Below the pieces are notes generated by a model. It did no database searches. It saw nothing but the letters and a program-made list of their open reading frames with translations, and was not told the origin of the DNA. 64,000 bases of DNA. It comes from Desulfovibrio sp. ZJ209 (lineage in GTDB: Bacteria > Desulfobacterota > Desulfovibrionia > Desulfovibrionales > Desulfovibrionaceae). Made by a program: the position numbers and the translations under genes. This document shows, in pieces, positions 37,440 through 46,188 of the stretch (positions are counted from its first letter, which is position 1; each line of letters begins with the position of its first letter). The stretch is taken from contig NZ_JAAKEJ010000001.1 of NCBI RefSeq assembly GCF_011039135.1, forward strand, positions 62,001-126,000, in the 5' to 3' direction.

Positions 37440-38108
37440 ATGCAGATCTATGGCATCAACGGCAGCCCGCGCAGCAACTGGAACACGGGCACCATCCTCC
37501 AGAATGTGCTCGACGGCTTTGCCGAAAGCCGGGACGACGCGCTCACGGAAAAGATCGACCTCTACAGCTTGAGTTACAAGGGCTGTGTGAGCTGCTTCGA
37601 GTGCAAGCGCCTGGGCGGGCCTTCCTATGGGCGCTGCGCCATCAAGGACCAGCTCGGGCCGCTGCTCCCCAACATCCTTGAGGCGGATGCGCTCGTCATC
37701 GCCTCGCCCATCTATTTCAGCGACATCACGGGCATGATGCGCTGCTTCCTCGAGCGCCTGCTCTTCCCGCTCTTCGTCTATGACAAGGATTACAGCTCGC
37801 TCGCGCCCAAGAAGCTGCGCACGGCCTTTGTCTACACCATGAACGTGCCGCACGACCGCATGGAGCGCATGCAGTACCCCGAGCGGCTCGCGCCCATGGA
37901 GTCCTTCGTGGGCCGCTGCTTCGGCCACGAGCCGCGCAGGCTCTATGTGTGCGACACCTACCAGTTCAAGGACTATTCCAAGTACAAGATGGAGGTCTTC
38001 TCCGAGGCGGAAAAGGCCCGCCAGCGCGAGATGGAATTCCCCATCGACTGCCGGCGCGCCCGCGAGCTTGGCGCGGCCCTTGCCGCCGACGTGGCCGGCG
38101 AGCCCTAG
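37440..38108 (+). CDS. Flavodoxin-like NAD(P)H-dependent FMN oxidoreductase family protein
   Basis: A 222-residue protein of the NADPH-dependent FMN reductase/flavodoxin-2 superfamily. The FMN phosphate loop is at the N-terminus ([18 protein letters not shown]); a cysteine pair ([14 protein letters not shown]) follows at about residues 49-56, as in iron-sulfur flavoproteins, though only part of that ligand set is present. [27 protein letters not shown] is the flavin-stacking region. AAGGAGG precedes the ATG. Transcribed alone, divergently from carBA and ending at a strong terminator. Substrate unknown. Confidence 0.8.
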   Translation: MQIYGINGSPRSNWNTGTILQNVLDGFAESRDDALTEKIDLYSLSYKGCVSCFECKRLGGPSYGRCAIKDQLGPLLPNILEADALVIASPIYFSDITGMMRCFLERLLFPLFVYDKDYSSLAPKKLRTAFVYTMNVPHDRMERMQYPERLAPMESFVGRCFGHEPRRLYVCDTYQFKDYSKYKMEVFSEAEKARQREMEFPIDCRRARELGAALAADVAGEP

Positions 38109-38142
38109 GCCGCAAGTACGCGTCGCAAAAGAGTTGAAAGTG

Positions 38143-38180
38143 AAAAAAGCCCGGCCGTCACGAAAAGGCCGGGCTTTTTT
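38143..38180. terminator. Bidirectional terminator
   Basis: AAAAAAGCCCGGCC (38143-38156) and GGCCGGGCTTTTTT (38167-38180) form a perfect stem with A/T tracts on both sides, between two convergent flavodoxin-like genes. Confidence 0.9.
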
Positions 38181-38210
38181 CCTGCCGGAGGGACGGCTTG
38201 CGCCGCGCCC

Positions 38211-38834
38211 TCAGCGGATGAAGTTGGTCGCCACCCAGGGCTCGGGCGTGGGCGGCTCCACGCCCGCCGCCTTGCCGGCGGCGATGCACTTGAGGAGCCA
38301 CGCCATGTTGTCGCCGAGGGTGCGCATGGTCTGGAGGCCCTCGAGATCCTGCACGGTCTCCTCCGGCATGTTGCCGTGCACGGAGTTCCAGTATTGCGAG
38401 GCCACCACGGGCATGCGCGCGATGGTGAAATACTTGTTCAGGCGGTCGAAGGAGGCGCTGGCGCCGCCGCGGCGGCAGCTGACCACGCAGGCGGCGGGCT
38501 TGAAGGCATAGGGCGCGGACTTGAGGAAGAACACACGGTCGAGAAAGGCGCAGACCGTGGCGTTGGGCCCGGCGTAGTACACGGGCGAGCCCACCACCAG
38601 GCCGTCGGCAGCGCGCAGAAGGTCGATGCCCTCGTTCACCGGGTCGTCCTTGAAGATGCAATAGCCGGTGTCGCGGCACTTGCCGCAGGCGATACAGCCG
38701 CGCACGGCCTTGCTGCCCACCTGCATGATCGTTGTGTCGATGCCGTGCTTTTCCAGTTGCTTCGCCACTTCGTTGAGGGCGGTCCAGGTGCTGCCCTTGG
38801 GGTGCGGGCTTCCGTTGACGAGCAGGACGTTCAT
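38211..38834 (-). CDS. Flavodoxin family (NADPH-dependent FMN reductase-like) protein
   Basis: A 207-residue flavoprotein. The FMN-binding loop is VNGSPHPKGSTWTAL; a CxxC pair occurs in RGCIACGKCRDTGYC at about residues 46-59, and GLVVGSPVYYAGPNATVCAFLDR contacts the flavin. The resemblance is to iron-sulfur flavoprotein relatives. CAAAGGAGACC precedes the start. It has a candidate promoter inside the end of the upstream gene. Role not known; reductase for quinones, flavin or metal is possible. Confidence 0.8.
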   Translation of the reverse strand: MNVLLVNGSPHPKGSTWTALNEVAKQLEKHGIDTTIMQVGSKAVRGCIACGKCRDTGYCIFKDDPVNEGIDLLRAADGLVVGSPVYYAGPNATVCAFLDRVFFLKSAPYAFKPAACVVSCRRGGASASFDRLNKYFTIARMPVVASQYWNSVHGNMPEETVQDLEGLQTMRTLGDNMAWLLKCIAAGKAAGVEPPTPEPWVATNFIR

Positions 38835-38895
38835 GGCGGTCTCCTTTGCCGGTGTGAGTGCTGTGCGGGCGCGAGTCAGGTCCCGCGCCGGTATG

Positions 38896-38924
38896 AGTCT
38901 ATGTCAAGCGTCTTTCGCAGGCAA
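38896..38924 (-). promoter_or_regulatory. Candidate promoter for the flavodoxin gene at 38834
   Basis: On the minus strand TTGCCT (38924-38919), a 17-base spacer and TAGACT (38901-38896). Confidence 0.4.
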
Positions 38925-39785
38925 TGCCGGCTTCTCTCCTGCCGCAGCCGCCGCGTCCTCGCCCATGCCGCGCAAGAAACCCACAAGGTTCTTGACGCCG
39001 TGCGCCCGGCAGGAGAGATAGGCGGCGGTATATTCCTGGTGCGTGAGGCTCGCGCCGAACACCGGGTAGCGGCGCTCCCGGTTTGCAAAGGCGAGCCCCA
39101 GCTGCGGACCCAGGGCCGGGTGCAGGGGCAGCCAGAATTCCGCCTGCGGGTGCGCATAGGCGGCGCGCACGCTCGCGGGCAGCGGCCCGAGGCCGAGCAG
39201 GCGCAGCAACTCCTCCGCCACATGGAAGAGCAGCGCGTTGCCCGGGTGGTTCACCGTGAGAAACAACTGCTCCTCGCGCCAGCGCTCGCGCAGGATGTGG
39301 GCCGTGCGGATGGGGGCGTCCGCTTCCTTGGCTTCTTCGCGGGCGAGGGACTCCTCGGCCACGGCCTCCACATCGCCCAGCAGCGCCGGGTCGCCCTTGA
39401 GGTAGAGGCGCAGGGCGTCCTCCGGGGAAAGGCCTGCTCCGAGCAGCTTTTCCAGCAGGCTGTCGGCGAAGTCGATGCCCTGAAAGGCGTTCGTCCAGAA
39501 GGGCCAGTAGCCCTTGAAAAAGAGGTTGGGCAGGATGATGGCCTGGGCCTGCGGCCCGAGGCGGGGCAGCAGGCGCTCGGTGGCGATTTCCCCCCAGCGC
39601 GGGGCGAGCCGCTGGTGCAGGAAGAGCCCGCAGGCGGCGAGGTCCTTGTCCGCCACTTCCTCGCGCGTGTAATTGCAAAGCTGCCGTATCTCGAACAGCC
39701 GCGCGAAGGCCGGCGTGTTCTCCAACAGCGGCCGCAACGCGTCGCCCTGGCAGTTGGCGTGGAGGATGCAGAGGGACTTCGCCAT
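38904..39785 (-). CDS. WcbI-like polysaccharide-biosynthesis family protein
   Basis: A 293-residue protein resembling the WcbI family (putative acetyl-CoA-binding enzyme of capsule synthesis). The hallmark N-terminal LCILHANCQGDALRPLL is present, followed by a helical region and the later VNHPGNALLFHVAEELL. In the known member this fold binds CoA; activity is not established. No capsule genes are nearby. It lies 27 bases after queD and is probably co-transcribed with it. The C-terminus is Ala-rich. Confidence 0.65.
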   Translation of the reverse strand: MAKSLCILHANCQGDALRPLLENTPAFARLFEIRQLCNYTREEVADKDLAACGLFLHQRLAPRWGEIATERLLPRLGPQAQAIILPNLFFKGYWPFWTNAFQGIDFADSLLEKLLGAGLSPEDALRLYLKGDPALLGDVEAVAEESLAREEAKEADAPIRTAHILRERWREEQLFLTVNHPGNALLFHVAEELLRLLGLGPLPASVRAAYAHPQAEFWLPLHPALGPQLGLAFANRERRYPVFGASLTHQEYTAAYLSCRAHGVKNLVGFLRGMGEDAAAAAGEKPALPAKDA

Positions 39786-39812
39786 GGGAAGCTTGGCAAT
39801 GCGGAGGAGGGC

Positions 39813-40214
39813 TTATCCATCCATATAGGTGGCGCTCTGGCTCGCGCGCTCGCTCACGCTCACGCTTACAAGGCGCACGTTGGCGGCCTGCGGGTCATCG
39901 CTTGCCGCCAGCCGCGCCGCCACGTCGCGGAAGATGTGCCGCGCCAGGTTCTCCGAGGAGGGGTTGCGCGCGTCAAAGGGCGGCGTTTCGTTGAGCATGC
40001 GGTGGTCGAGCCCGGCCAGGGACGCCCGCAGCACTCCCTTGAGCGTGCCAAAATCCAGCAATATCTCAGTGTCCGGGGCCAGTTCCGTCCCTTCCACGCA
40101 CAGCTCCACGCCGAAATTGTGGCCGTGCGGGTTCTCGCACTTGCCCCGGTAGTGCCTGAGCGCGTGCGCGGCGGCGAATTCCTCGCGCACGGTGAGCCGC
40201 CAGAGGCCGCTCAT
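39813..40214 (-). CDS. queD: 6-carboxytetrahydropterin synthase QueD
   Basis: A 133-residue T-fold enzyme of queuosine and preQ0 synthesis. Zinc ligands and catalytic residues are visible: His in FAAAHALRHY, Cys and His in KCENPHGHNFGVEL, the Asp in LLDFGTLKGVL and the DHRMLNE segment, and the final Glu-type position in VSVSERASQSATYM. ATG at 40214 overlaps the upstream small gene by four bases. Other queuosine genes are not in the window. Confidence 0.9.
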   Translation of the reverse strand: MSGLWRLTVREEFAAAHALRHYRGKCENPHGHNFGVELCVEGTELAPDTEILLDFGTLKGVLRASLAGLDHRMLNETPPFDARNPSSENLARHIFRDVAARLAASDDPQAANVRLVSVSVSERASQSATYMDG

Positions 40215-40396
40215 CCCACTATCCACCACATGACGCAGGCCGAGATGAAGGTCACGACGATGGCCGTGACGATGCGCATGTTCTGGTTCCACTCAAAGGG
40301 CGAGTGCTGCGGCTCCAGTTCCACCGCGCCCTCGGGCTCGTTTTCCGAAGGCCGGGAGGGCACGAAGAGGCGTTCCAGCCAGGAGAGAAAGGACAT
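40211..40396 (-). CDS. Small single-pass membrane protein
   Basis: A 61-residue protein with an amphipathic N-terminus (MSFLSWLERLFVP), an acidic middle (SENEPEGAVELEPQ) and one C-terminal membrane helix (about residues 40-59, MRIVTAIVVTFISACVMWWI). GGAGG lies just upstream and its stop overlaps queD, so it is probably real. No family recognised. Confidence 0.65.
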   Translation of the reverse strand: MSFLSWLERLFVPSRPSENEPEGAVELEPQHSPFEWNQNMRIVTAIVVTFISACVMWWIVG

Positions 40397-40419
40397 GATG
40401 CCTCCGCGCGCTCACGGCG

Positions 40420-40452
40420 GGCGGCGCGCCCCCGGCGGGAGGACGCGCCGCC
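40420..40452 (-). terminator. Hairpin after adhE
   Basis: GGCGGCGCG (40420-40428) pairs with CGCGCCGCC (40444-40452), 11 bases beyond the adhE stop on the minus strand. No T-tract, so it may attenuate rather than stop transcription into the small gene. Confidence 0.45.
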
Positions 40453-40462
40453 AGGAAGCGCG

Positions 40463-43132
40463 CTAGTTTTTCGTCAGCTCGGCCTTGAGCGGTTCGCCGT
40501 AATAGGCCTTGCGGTAGAGTTCCTTGAGCTCGGAAATGAGCGGATAGCGCGGGTTCGACACCGTGCACTGGTCGTCGAAGGCATGCTCGGACATCTCGTC
40601 GAGCTTGGCGAGGAAGTCGGCCTCGGCGATGCCCGCGTCGCGCAGCGACTTGGGGATCTTGAGGTCGCGCTTGAGCTGCTCGATGGCCCGCACGAGGCGC
40701 GCTGTCTTTTCCGCGCGGGCCTCGGGGCCGTCGCCCTCCACGTCGTCGGCGAGGTGCAGCATGTCGGCGATGCGCGCGTAGCGCCCCTTCACCCAGGGGT
40801 ACTTGTACTGCGGCAGCATGCCCTGCTTGGTGGGCGTGTCCGTGGCGTTGTACTCGATGACATAGGACAGCATGATGGCGTTGGCGAGGCCGTGGGGCAG
40901 GTGGAAATACGAGCCCAGGGTGTGCGCCAGCGAATGGCAGATGCCAAGGAAGGCGTTGGCGAAGGCCATGCCGGCCATGGTGGCCGCGTAGTGGATCTTC
41001 TCGCGCGGCACCAGCCTGTCCTCCCCGCCCTCGTAGGATTTGCGCAGGTACTTGAAGACGAGGCGGATGGCCTCCATGGCCTGCCCGTCCGCGAAGTTGG
41101 TCGCGAGCGTCGAGGTATAGGCCTCGATGGCGTGGGTCAGCACGTCCAGCCCCGCGTTGGCGATGAGCGAGGGCGGGAGGTCCATGACGAATTCCGGGTC
41201 CACGATGGCCATGTCCGGCGTGAGCGCGTAGTCGGCCACCGGGTACTTGACGCCGGTCTTGTTGTCCGTGATGACCGCGAAGGGCGTGACCTCCGAGCCC
41301 GTGCCCGAAGTGGTGGGGATAGCCACCATGAGCGCCTTCTTGCCGAGCTCGGGGAAGGAGACCACGCGCTTCCTGATGTCCATGAAGCGCAGGGCGATGT
41401 CCTCGAAGCGGATGTCCGGCTTTTCGTAGAGCAGCCAGATGATCTTGGCCGCGTCCATGGGCGAGCCGCCGCCGAGGGCGATGAAGAGGTCGGGCTGGAA
41501 GGCGTTGACCATGTCGAGCGCCTTGCGCGCGGTGTCGATGTCCGGGTCTGGGAGCACGCCCGAGAACACGCGCACGTCCATGCCCATGTTTTCCAGCACT
41601 TCCTGCACCTTGTGGACGTGCCCCAGCTTGACCATGGTCTCGTCGGTGATGATGCAGGCGCGGCGGCGGTCGGAAAGCTCCTCCAGCGCCGGCTTGAGCG
41701 CCCCGAGCTTGAAGTAGATCTTGGAGGGCACGCGGAACCAGAGCATGTTTTCGCGGCGCGCGGCCACGGTCTTGACATTCATGAGGTGCTTCACCCCGAT
41801 GTTTTCGCTCACGGAATTGCCGCCCCAGCTGCCGCAGCCCAAGGTGAGGGAAGGCGCCACGCGGAAATTGTAGACATCGCCGATGGCGCCCTGGGCCGCC
41901 GGCATGTTCACGAGCGTGCGGCCCGTGGTCATGGTGTCCTCGAAGGCGCGGATGCGGGCGTCATTGGTCTCGCGGGTGTAGAGCACAGAGGTATGCCCCG
42001 CGCCGCCCAGCTCCACCAGCTCCTCGGCCGTGGCGAGGCAGGCCGCGTAGTCCGGGCGGCGGTAGAAGCCGAGCACGGGCGAGAGCTTTTCATGCGCGAA
42101 GGGGTCGTCGGCGCGCACTTCGTCGCGCTCGGCCATGAGCACCTTGGTGCCCTCGGGCACGGTGATGCCCGCCATCTCGGCGATGCGCTCGGCCGACTGG
42201 CCCACGATGGCGCTGTTGAGGGCGCCGTTGACGAAGATGGTTTTCGCGAGCTTCTCGGCATCTTCCTTGTCGGCGAAAAAGGCGCCGCGGCGGATGAATT
42301 CCTCGCGCACGGCGTCGGCCACCGGGGCCTCGGCCACCACGGTCTGCTCCGAGGCGCAGATCATGCCGTTGTCAAAGGTCTTGCTGAGGAGGATGGAATT
42401 GACCGCCATCTTGATGTCGGCCGTGGCGTCGATGATGACCGGGGTGTTGCCCGCGCCCACGCCGATGGCCGGCGTGCCGGAGCTGTAGGCCGCGTGCACC
42501 ATGCCCGGGCCGCCCGTGGCGAGGATGAGGTTGATGTGCGGATGGCTCATGAGCGCCTGGGTGAGCTCGGGCGTGGGCTCCTCGATGCAGTCGATGATGC
42601 CCTCGGGGGCCCCGGCCTCCACGGCGGCGCGCAGGATGGTCATGGCCGCCTCGCGGGTGCTCTTTTTGGCGCGGGGGTGCGGCGAAAAGATGATGCCGTT
42701 GCGCGTCTTCAGCGCCAGCAGGGCCTTGAAGATAGCCGTGGACGTGGGGTTGGTGGTGGGCACGATGCCGGCCACCAGCCCCAGCGGCGCCGCGATTTCG
42801 CGGTAGCCGGAGACCGGGTCGTCCTCGATGACGCCGCAGGTCTTGCTGTCCTTGTACTTGTTGTAGATGTATTCGGAAGCAAAGTGGTTCTTGATGACCT
42901 TGTCTTCCACGATGCCCATGCCGGTCTCGGCCACGGCCATCTTGGCGAGCCCGATGCGCTTGGAGGTCGCCACCGCGGCCGCGTGCTGGAAGATCTCGTC
43001 CACCTGCTTCTGGTCATACTGGGCGAACTTGGCCTGGGCGGCGCGCACGCGCTCCACCATGGCGTCGAGCTTTTCGCGGGGCGTAAGCTCGGCCGGGGCC
43101 TTGGCCTTTGCCGTTTCGGTTTTCTTGCTCAT
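40463..43132 (-). CDS. adhE: Bifunctional acetaldehyde-CoA/alcohol dehydrogenase
   Basis: An 889-residue fusion enzyme reducing acetyl-CoA to acetaldehyde and ethanol with NADH. The N-terminal aldehyde dehydrogenase half (about 1-440) has PTTNPTSTAIFKALLALKTRN and the catalytic Cys259 in DNGMICASEQTVV. The C-terminal iron-dependent alcohol dehydrogenase half (about 455-889) has ALGGGSPMDAAKI, PTTSGTGSEVTPFAV, and metal-binding histidines in DVLTHAIEAY and CHSLAHTLGSYFHLPHGLANA. GAGGAAAAC precedes the start at 43132. It lies 26 bases after dapL, an unusual pairing with a lysine-synthesis gene. Confidence 0.96.
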   Translation of the reverse strand: MSKKTETAKAKAPAELTPREKLDAMVERVRAAQAKFAQYDQKQVDEIFQHAAAVATSKRIGLAKMAVAETGMGIVEDKVIKNHFASEYIYNKYKDSKTCGVIEDDPVSGYREIAAPLGLVAGIVPTTNPTSTAIFKALLALKTRNGIIFSPHPRAKKSTREAAMTILRAAVEAGAPEGIIDCIEEPTPELTQALMSHPHINLILATGGPGMVHAAYSSGTPAIGVGAGNTPVIIDATADIKMAVNSILLSKTFDNGMICASEQTVVAEAPVADAVREEFIRRGAFFADKEDAEKLAKTIFVNGALNSAIVGQSAERIAEMAGITVPEGTKVLMAERDEVRADDPFAHEKLSPVLGFYRRPDYAACLATAEELVELGGAGHTSVLYTRETNDARIRAFEDTMTTGRTLVNMPAAQGAIGDVYNFRVAPSLTLGCGSWGGNSVSENIGVKHLMNVKTVAARRENMLWFRVPSKIYFKLGALKPALEELSDRRRACIITDETMVKLGHVHKVQEVLENMGMDVRVFSGVLPDPDIDTARKALDMVNAFQPDLFIALGGGSPMDAAKIIWLLYEKPDIRFEDIALRFMDIRKRVVSFPELGKKALMVAIPTTSGTGSEVTPFAVITDNKTGVKYPVADYALTPDMAIVDPEFVMDLPPSLIANAGLDVLTHAIEAYTSTLATNFADGQAMEAIRLVFKYLRKSYEGGEDRLVPREKIHYAATMAGMAFANAFLGICHSLAHTLGSYFHLPHGLANAIMLSYVIEYNATDTPTKQGMLPQYKYPWVKGRYARIADMLHLADDVEGDGPEARAEKTARLVRAIEQLKRDLKIPKSLRDAGIAEADFLAKLDEMSEHAFDDQCTVSNPRYPLISELKELYRKAYYGEPLKAELTKN

Positions 43133-43158
43133 GTTTTCCTCGTTGTGCTGCCGGATGT

Positions 43159-44385
43159 TCAGGCGAGCTTGGTGAGGCGCGCGATGGCTTCTTCGGTATC
43201 CGAGGGCGAGCCGAAGGCGGTGAGGCGCACATAGCCCTCGCCGCTGGCGCCGAAGCCCACGCCCGGCGTGCAGACGAGCGCCGCCTCGTTGAGCAGCCGC
43301 TCGAAAAAGCCCCAGGAATCCATGCCCTTGGGCACGCCCACCCAGATGTAGGGCGCGTTCACGCCGCCGAACACGGGAAGCCCCATGCCGGCCACGGCCT
43401 CGCGCAAGAGGGCCGCGTTGCGCTGGTAGCCCCTGATCACGTCGCGCACCTCGCGCCGGCCGTTCTCGCTGTACACGGCGGCGGCGGCCTTCTGCACGAT
43501 GTAGGGGCAGCCGTTGTACTTGGTGCACTGGCGGCGGTTCCAGAAGCCGTTGAGCGCCACGCGCCCGCCCTTGCCGTCGTCCACCATGAGGCTTTCGGGG
43601 ATGACGGTATAGGCGCAGCGCAGGCCCGTGAAGCCGGCTGTCTTGGAGAAGCTGCGGAACTCCACGGCCACGTCGCGCGCGCCCTCGAGCTCGAAGATGC
43701 TGTGCGGCACGTCCGCGTCCTGGATATAGGCCTCGTAGGCCGAGTCGAAGAGAATGACGCAGCCGTGCTCGCGCGCGTAGTCCACCCAGCCCTGGAGCTG
43801 GGCGCGCTTGAGCACCGTGCCCGTGGGGTTGTTGGGATAGCAGAGATAGATGATGTCCGGCCGCGTCTCGGGATAGGCGGGTACAAAGTCGTTCTCGCGC
43901 GTGCAGGGCAGGTAGATGATGCGGCTCCAGTGGTGGTCCTTCCAGTCGCCCGCGCGGCCGGCCATGACGTTGGAGTCCACATAGACAGGGTAGACCGGGT
44001 CGGTCACGGCCACCACGCTGTCCGGCGCGAAAAGCTCCTGGAAATTGCCCACGTCGGACTTGGCGCCGTCGCTGACGAAGATCTCGTCCGGCTTGATGTC
44101 CACGCCATGCGCCTTGTAGTCGTATTCCATGATGAGGTCGCGCAAAAAGGCATAGCCCTGCTCGGGCCCGTAGCCGTGGAAGCGCGCGGCGTCGCCCATG
44201 TCGTCCACGGCCTCGTGCAGGGCGTTGACGACGGCGGGCACGAGGGGCCGGGTCACGTCGCCGATGCCGAGGCTGATGACGCGGGCGTCGGGATGGCTGT
44301 CCTTGTAGTCGGCCACCTTGCGCGCGATGTCGGCGAAGAGGTAGTTGCGCTGGATCTTGAGGAAGTTGGGGTTCACCCTGGTCAT
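43159..44385 (-). CDS. dapL: LL-diaminopimelate aminotransferase
   Basis: A 408-residue PLP enzyme converting tetrahydrodipicolinate directly to LL-diaminopimelate, bypassing the succinylase or acetylase routes. The N-terminus [20 protein letters not shown] and [11 protein letters not shown] are characteristic, [11 protein letters not shown] binds PLP phosphate, and Lys248 ([14 protein letters not shown]) forms the Schiff base. It supplies DapF, encoded just upstream. A 16-base dyad lies in the gap between dapF and dapL. Confidence 0.95.
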   Translation of the reverse strand: MTRVNPNFLKIQRNYLFADIARKVADYKDSHPDARVISLGIGDVTRPLVPAVVNALHEAVDDMGDAARFHGYGPEQGYAFLRDLIMEYDYKAHGVDIKPDEIFVSDGAKSDVGNFQELFAPDSVVAVTDPVYPVYVDSNVMAGRAGDWKDHHWSRIIYLPCTRENDFVPAYPETRPDIIYLCYPNNPTGTVLKRAQLQGWVDYAREHGCVILFDSAYEAYIQDADVPHSIFELEGARDVAVEFRSFSKTAGFTGLRCAYTVIPESLMVDDGKGGRVALNGFWNRRQCTKYNGCPYIVQKAAAAVYSENGRREVRDVIRGYQRNAALLREAVAGMGLPVFGGVNAPYIWVGVPKGMDSWGFFERLLNEAALVCTPGVGFGASGEGYVRLTAFGSPSDTEEAIARLTKLA

Positions 44386-44445
44386 GGAAGCCTCGCTTGC
44401 TGCGGCGCTGCCGCGTTGGGGGAGAGTTAATGCCGCTTGGGCTGT

Positions 44446-44461
44446 TGTACAGACTCGTACA
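44446..44461. promoter_or_regulatory. Dyad in the dapF-dapL gap
   Basis: TGTAC (44446-44450) and GTACA (44457-44461) around six bases, about 60 bases before dapL. Possible operator; too short to be certain. Confidence 0.3.
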
Positions 44462-44521
44462 GATGAGAGGGGCGGCCGCCACGCGTCCGCCCATTCGGTC
44501 AGGTGCGCCCCGTGGGGGCGC

Positions 44522-45391
44522 TTACAGATAATACACGCCGTCAAAGACCGTCACAGCCGGGCCGGACATATAGACATGGTTGTTGGCCTCGTCCCAGTCC
44601 ACATGGAGCACGCCGCCCTTGAGTTCCACATCCACGGAGCGGCCCGTGTAGCCGTTGAGGATACAGGCAACGGCCGCCGCGCAGGCGCCGGTGCCGCAGG
44701 CCAGCGTTTCGCCGGCGCCGCGCTCCCACACGCGCATGCGGATCCTGGTGGTGGAGAGCACTTCCACAAATTCGGTGTTGGTGCGTTTGGGGAAGAGGTG
44801 GTGATGCTCGAAGAGCGGCCCCAGCGCCGGCAGGTCGAGGTCGTCGATGCCGCGCATGAAGACCACGGCGTGCGGGTTGCCCATGGAGACCGCCGTCACC
44901 GCGTAGGTGCGGCCATCCACTTGGATGGGGTGGGCGATGCAGCGGCGGTCTTCCTCGTCCACGCTGAGCACCGGCGCGAGCTCCACCGGGATGCGGCTCG
45001 GCACGAGGATGGGCTCGCCCATGTCCACCTTGGCGCCGCAGACCGTGCCGCCCTCGAACTTGAGGCGGATGATCTTCTCGCCGGCCGCGGTCTCGAGGCG
45101 GATGATTTCCTTTTTAATCAGGCCGCGGTCATAGGCGAACTTGCCCACGCAGCGCGTGGCGTTGCCGCACATTTCGGCCTCGGTGCCGTCGGCGTTGAAC
45201 ATGCGCATCCGAAGGTCGGCAGTGGCCGAGGGCAGGATGAGCACGAGACCGTCCGAGCCCACGCCGAAGTGCCGGTCGCTTATCTGCTTCGCAAGCTCGC
45301 CGGGATTGGCGACTTCCTGCTCGAATCCATTGATATAAACATAGTCGTTGCCGATGCCCTGCATCTTGGTGAACCGCACTTCACGGGCCAT
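44522..45391 (-). CDS. dapF: Diaminopimelate epimerase
   Basis: A 289-residue racemase turning LL- into meso-diaminopimelate for lysine and peptidoglycan. The two active-site cysteines appear in the duplicated half-domains: Cys75 in [16 protein letters not shown] and the second in [27 protein letters not shown] near the start is typical. ATG at 45391 has GGAGG upstream. It heads the dapF-dapL-adhE run. Confidence 0.95.
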   Translation of the reverse strand: MAREVRFTKMQGIGNDYVYINGFEQEVANPGELAKQISDRHFGVGSDGLVLILPSATADLRMRMFNADGTEAEMCGNATRCVGKFAYDRGLIKKEIIRLETAAGEKIIRLKFEGGTVCGAKVDMGEPILVPSRIPVELAPVLSVDEEDRRCIAHPIQVDGRTYAVTAVSMGNPHAVVFMRGIDDLDLPALGPLFEHHHLFPKRTNTEFVEVLSTTRIRMRVWERGAGETLACGTGACAAAVACILNGYTGRSVDVELKGGVLHVDWDEANNHVYMSGPAVTVFDGVYYL

Positions 45392-45437
45392 GACGCCTCC
45401 TTGAGCCGCCGCGTTTTCCGCGTCGGCGTAAAAGGAA

Positions 45438-45466
45438 ACGCTAGCCGGAAGCCGCGAAAAAGTAAA
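45438..45466 (-). promoter_or_regulatory. Candidate promoter for dapF
   Basis: On the minus strand TTTACT (45466-45461), a 17-base spacer and TAGCGT (45443-45438), about 47 bases before dapF. Confidence 0.4.
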
Positions 45467-45566
45467 GGCGCGGACCGGCCACGGGCTCCGCGTCGGGGTC
45501 TCCAACCGGCCCCGCATTGACTTTTGTGCAGGCATGGCGGAAAGTGCGCCCACGAGAAGGAGGCGC

Positions 45567-46178
45567 ATGCACTACCGTTCCCGCATGGCAGCCGCGGCGG
45601 TCTTTCTGGCCGTGGGCGGCGCCCTCGCCGTTGCCGGCTTCTTTTCCGGCGAGCTTGCGCTCGACTTTGCTCCCGCCGTGGCCGTGGGCTTTCTCGGGCT
45701 CGTCATCATCGCCCTCGGCGTCCTGCTGCTCCGGCGCGGCCTCGCCGAGCGCCCCAGGCCGGAGCGCCGCCCCGATGCCCCGCCCCAGCCGCTGCCCTAT
45801 TATTCGCGCAACTGTCCCTTCTGCGGCCGCAGGCTCGGCCTGAAGGAAGAGAAGTGCCCCACGTGCCGCCGCAAGGTTCCGGCCGGGCTCACCTGCTCGG
45901 CGGGCGTGGCGGACGCGGAGGCCGCCCAGGGCGCCTTTGCCGCCGTGCGGGATGCCGCCCTTGCGGAGGGGAGCAGCGGCTATATCTGGCGCGCGGTGCG
46001 GGACGAAGGTACCTGCGAGCGCTGCGCCAACAATGACGGCCACGTTTTCCAGTGGGAGCGGGAGCCCATCGGCGGCCATGCCGGCGCGCGCGCCCGCTGC
46101 CGCTGCCGCCCGGAGCCGGTGTTCCCCGAGCAGAGGGGGGCGAAGGGCGCGGCGCCTTCTCCCACTCCCAAGGCATGA
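45567..46178 (+). CDS. Membrane protein with zinc ribbon and phage-head-protein-like cysteine domain
   Basis: A 203-residue protein. ATG 45567 is chosen over 45534 because GAAGGAGG lies at ideal spacing. Two membrane helices (about residues 7-26 and 36-55) are followed by a zinc-ribbon-like motif, Cys83-x2-Cys86 (CPFCGRR) and Cys97-x2-Cys100 (CPTCRRK). The C-terminal part (about 140-182: YIWRAVRDEGTCERCANNDG and GHAGARARCRCRPEP) resembles the end of the phage Mu gpF/SPP1 gp7 head-morphogenesis domain, where Cys-x2-Cys plus a terminal CRCR presumably binds a metal. No phage genes are nearby. Function unknown; it lies ten bases before the ACT-domain gene. Confidence 0.65.
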   Translation: MHYRSRMAAAAVFLAVGGALAVAGFFSGELALDFAPAVAVGFLGLVIIALGVLLLRRGLAERPRPERRPDAPPQPLPYYSRNCPFCGRRLGLKEEKCPTCRRKVPAGLTCSAGVADAEAAQGAFAAVRDAALAEGSSGYIWRAVRDEGTCERCANNDGHVFQWEREPIGGHAGARARCRCRPEPVFPEQRGAKGAAPSPTPKA

Positions 46179-46188
46179 GGTGAGCAGG

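Noticed and set aside
40463-44494. Apparent DapL-region/AdhE single fusion
   Set aside because: The frame upstream of 43132 is a different frame from DapL; DapL ends at 43159 and AdhE starts at 43132 with its own ribosome-binding site.
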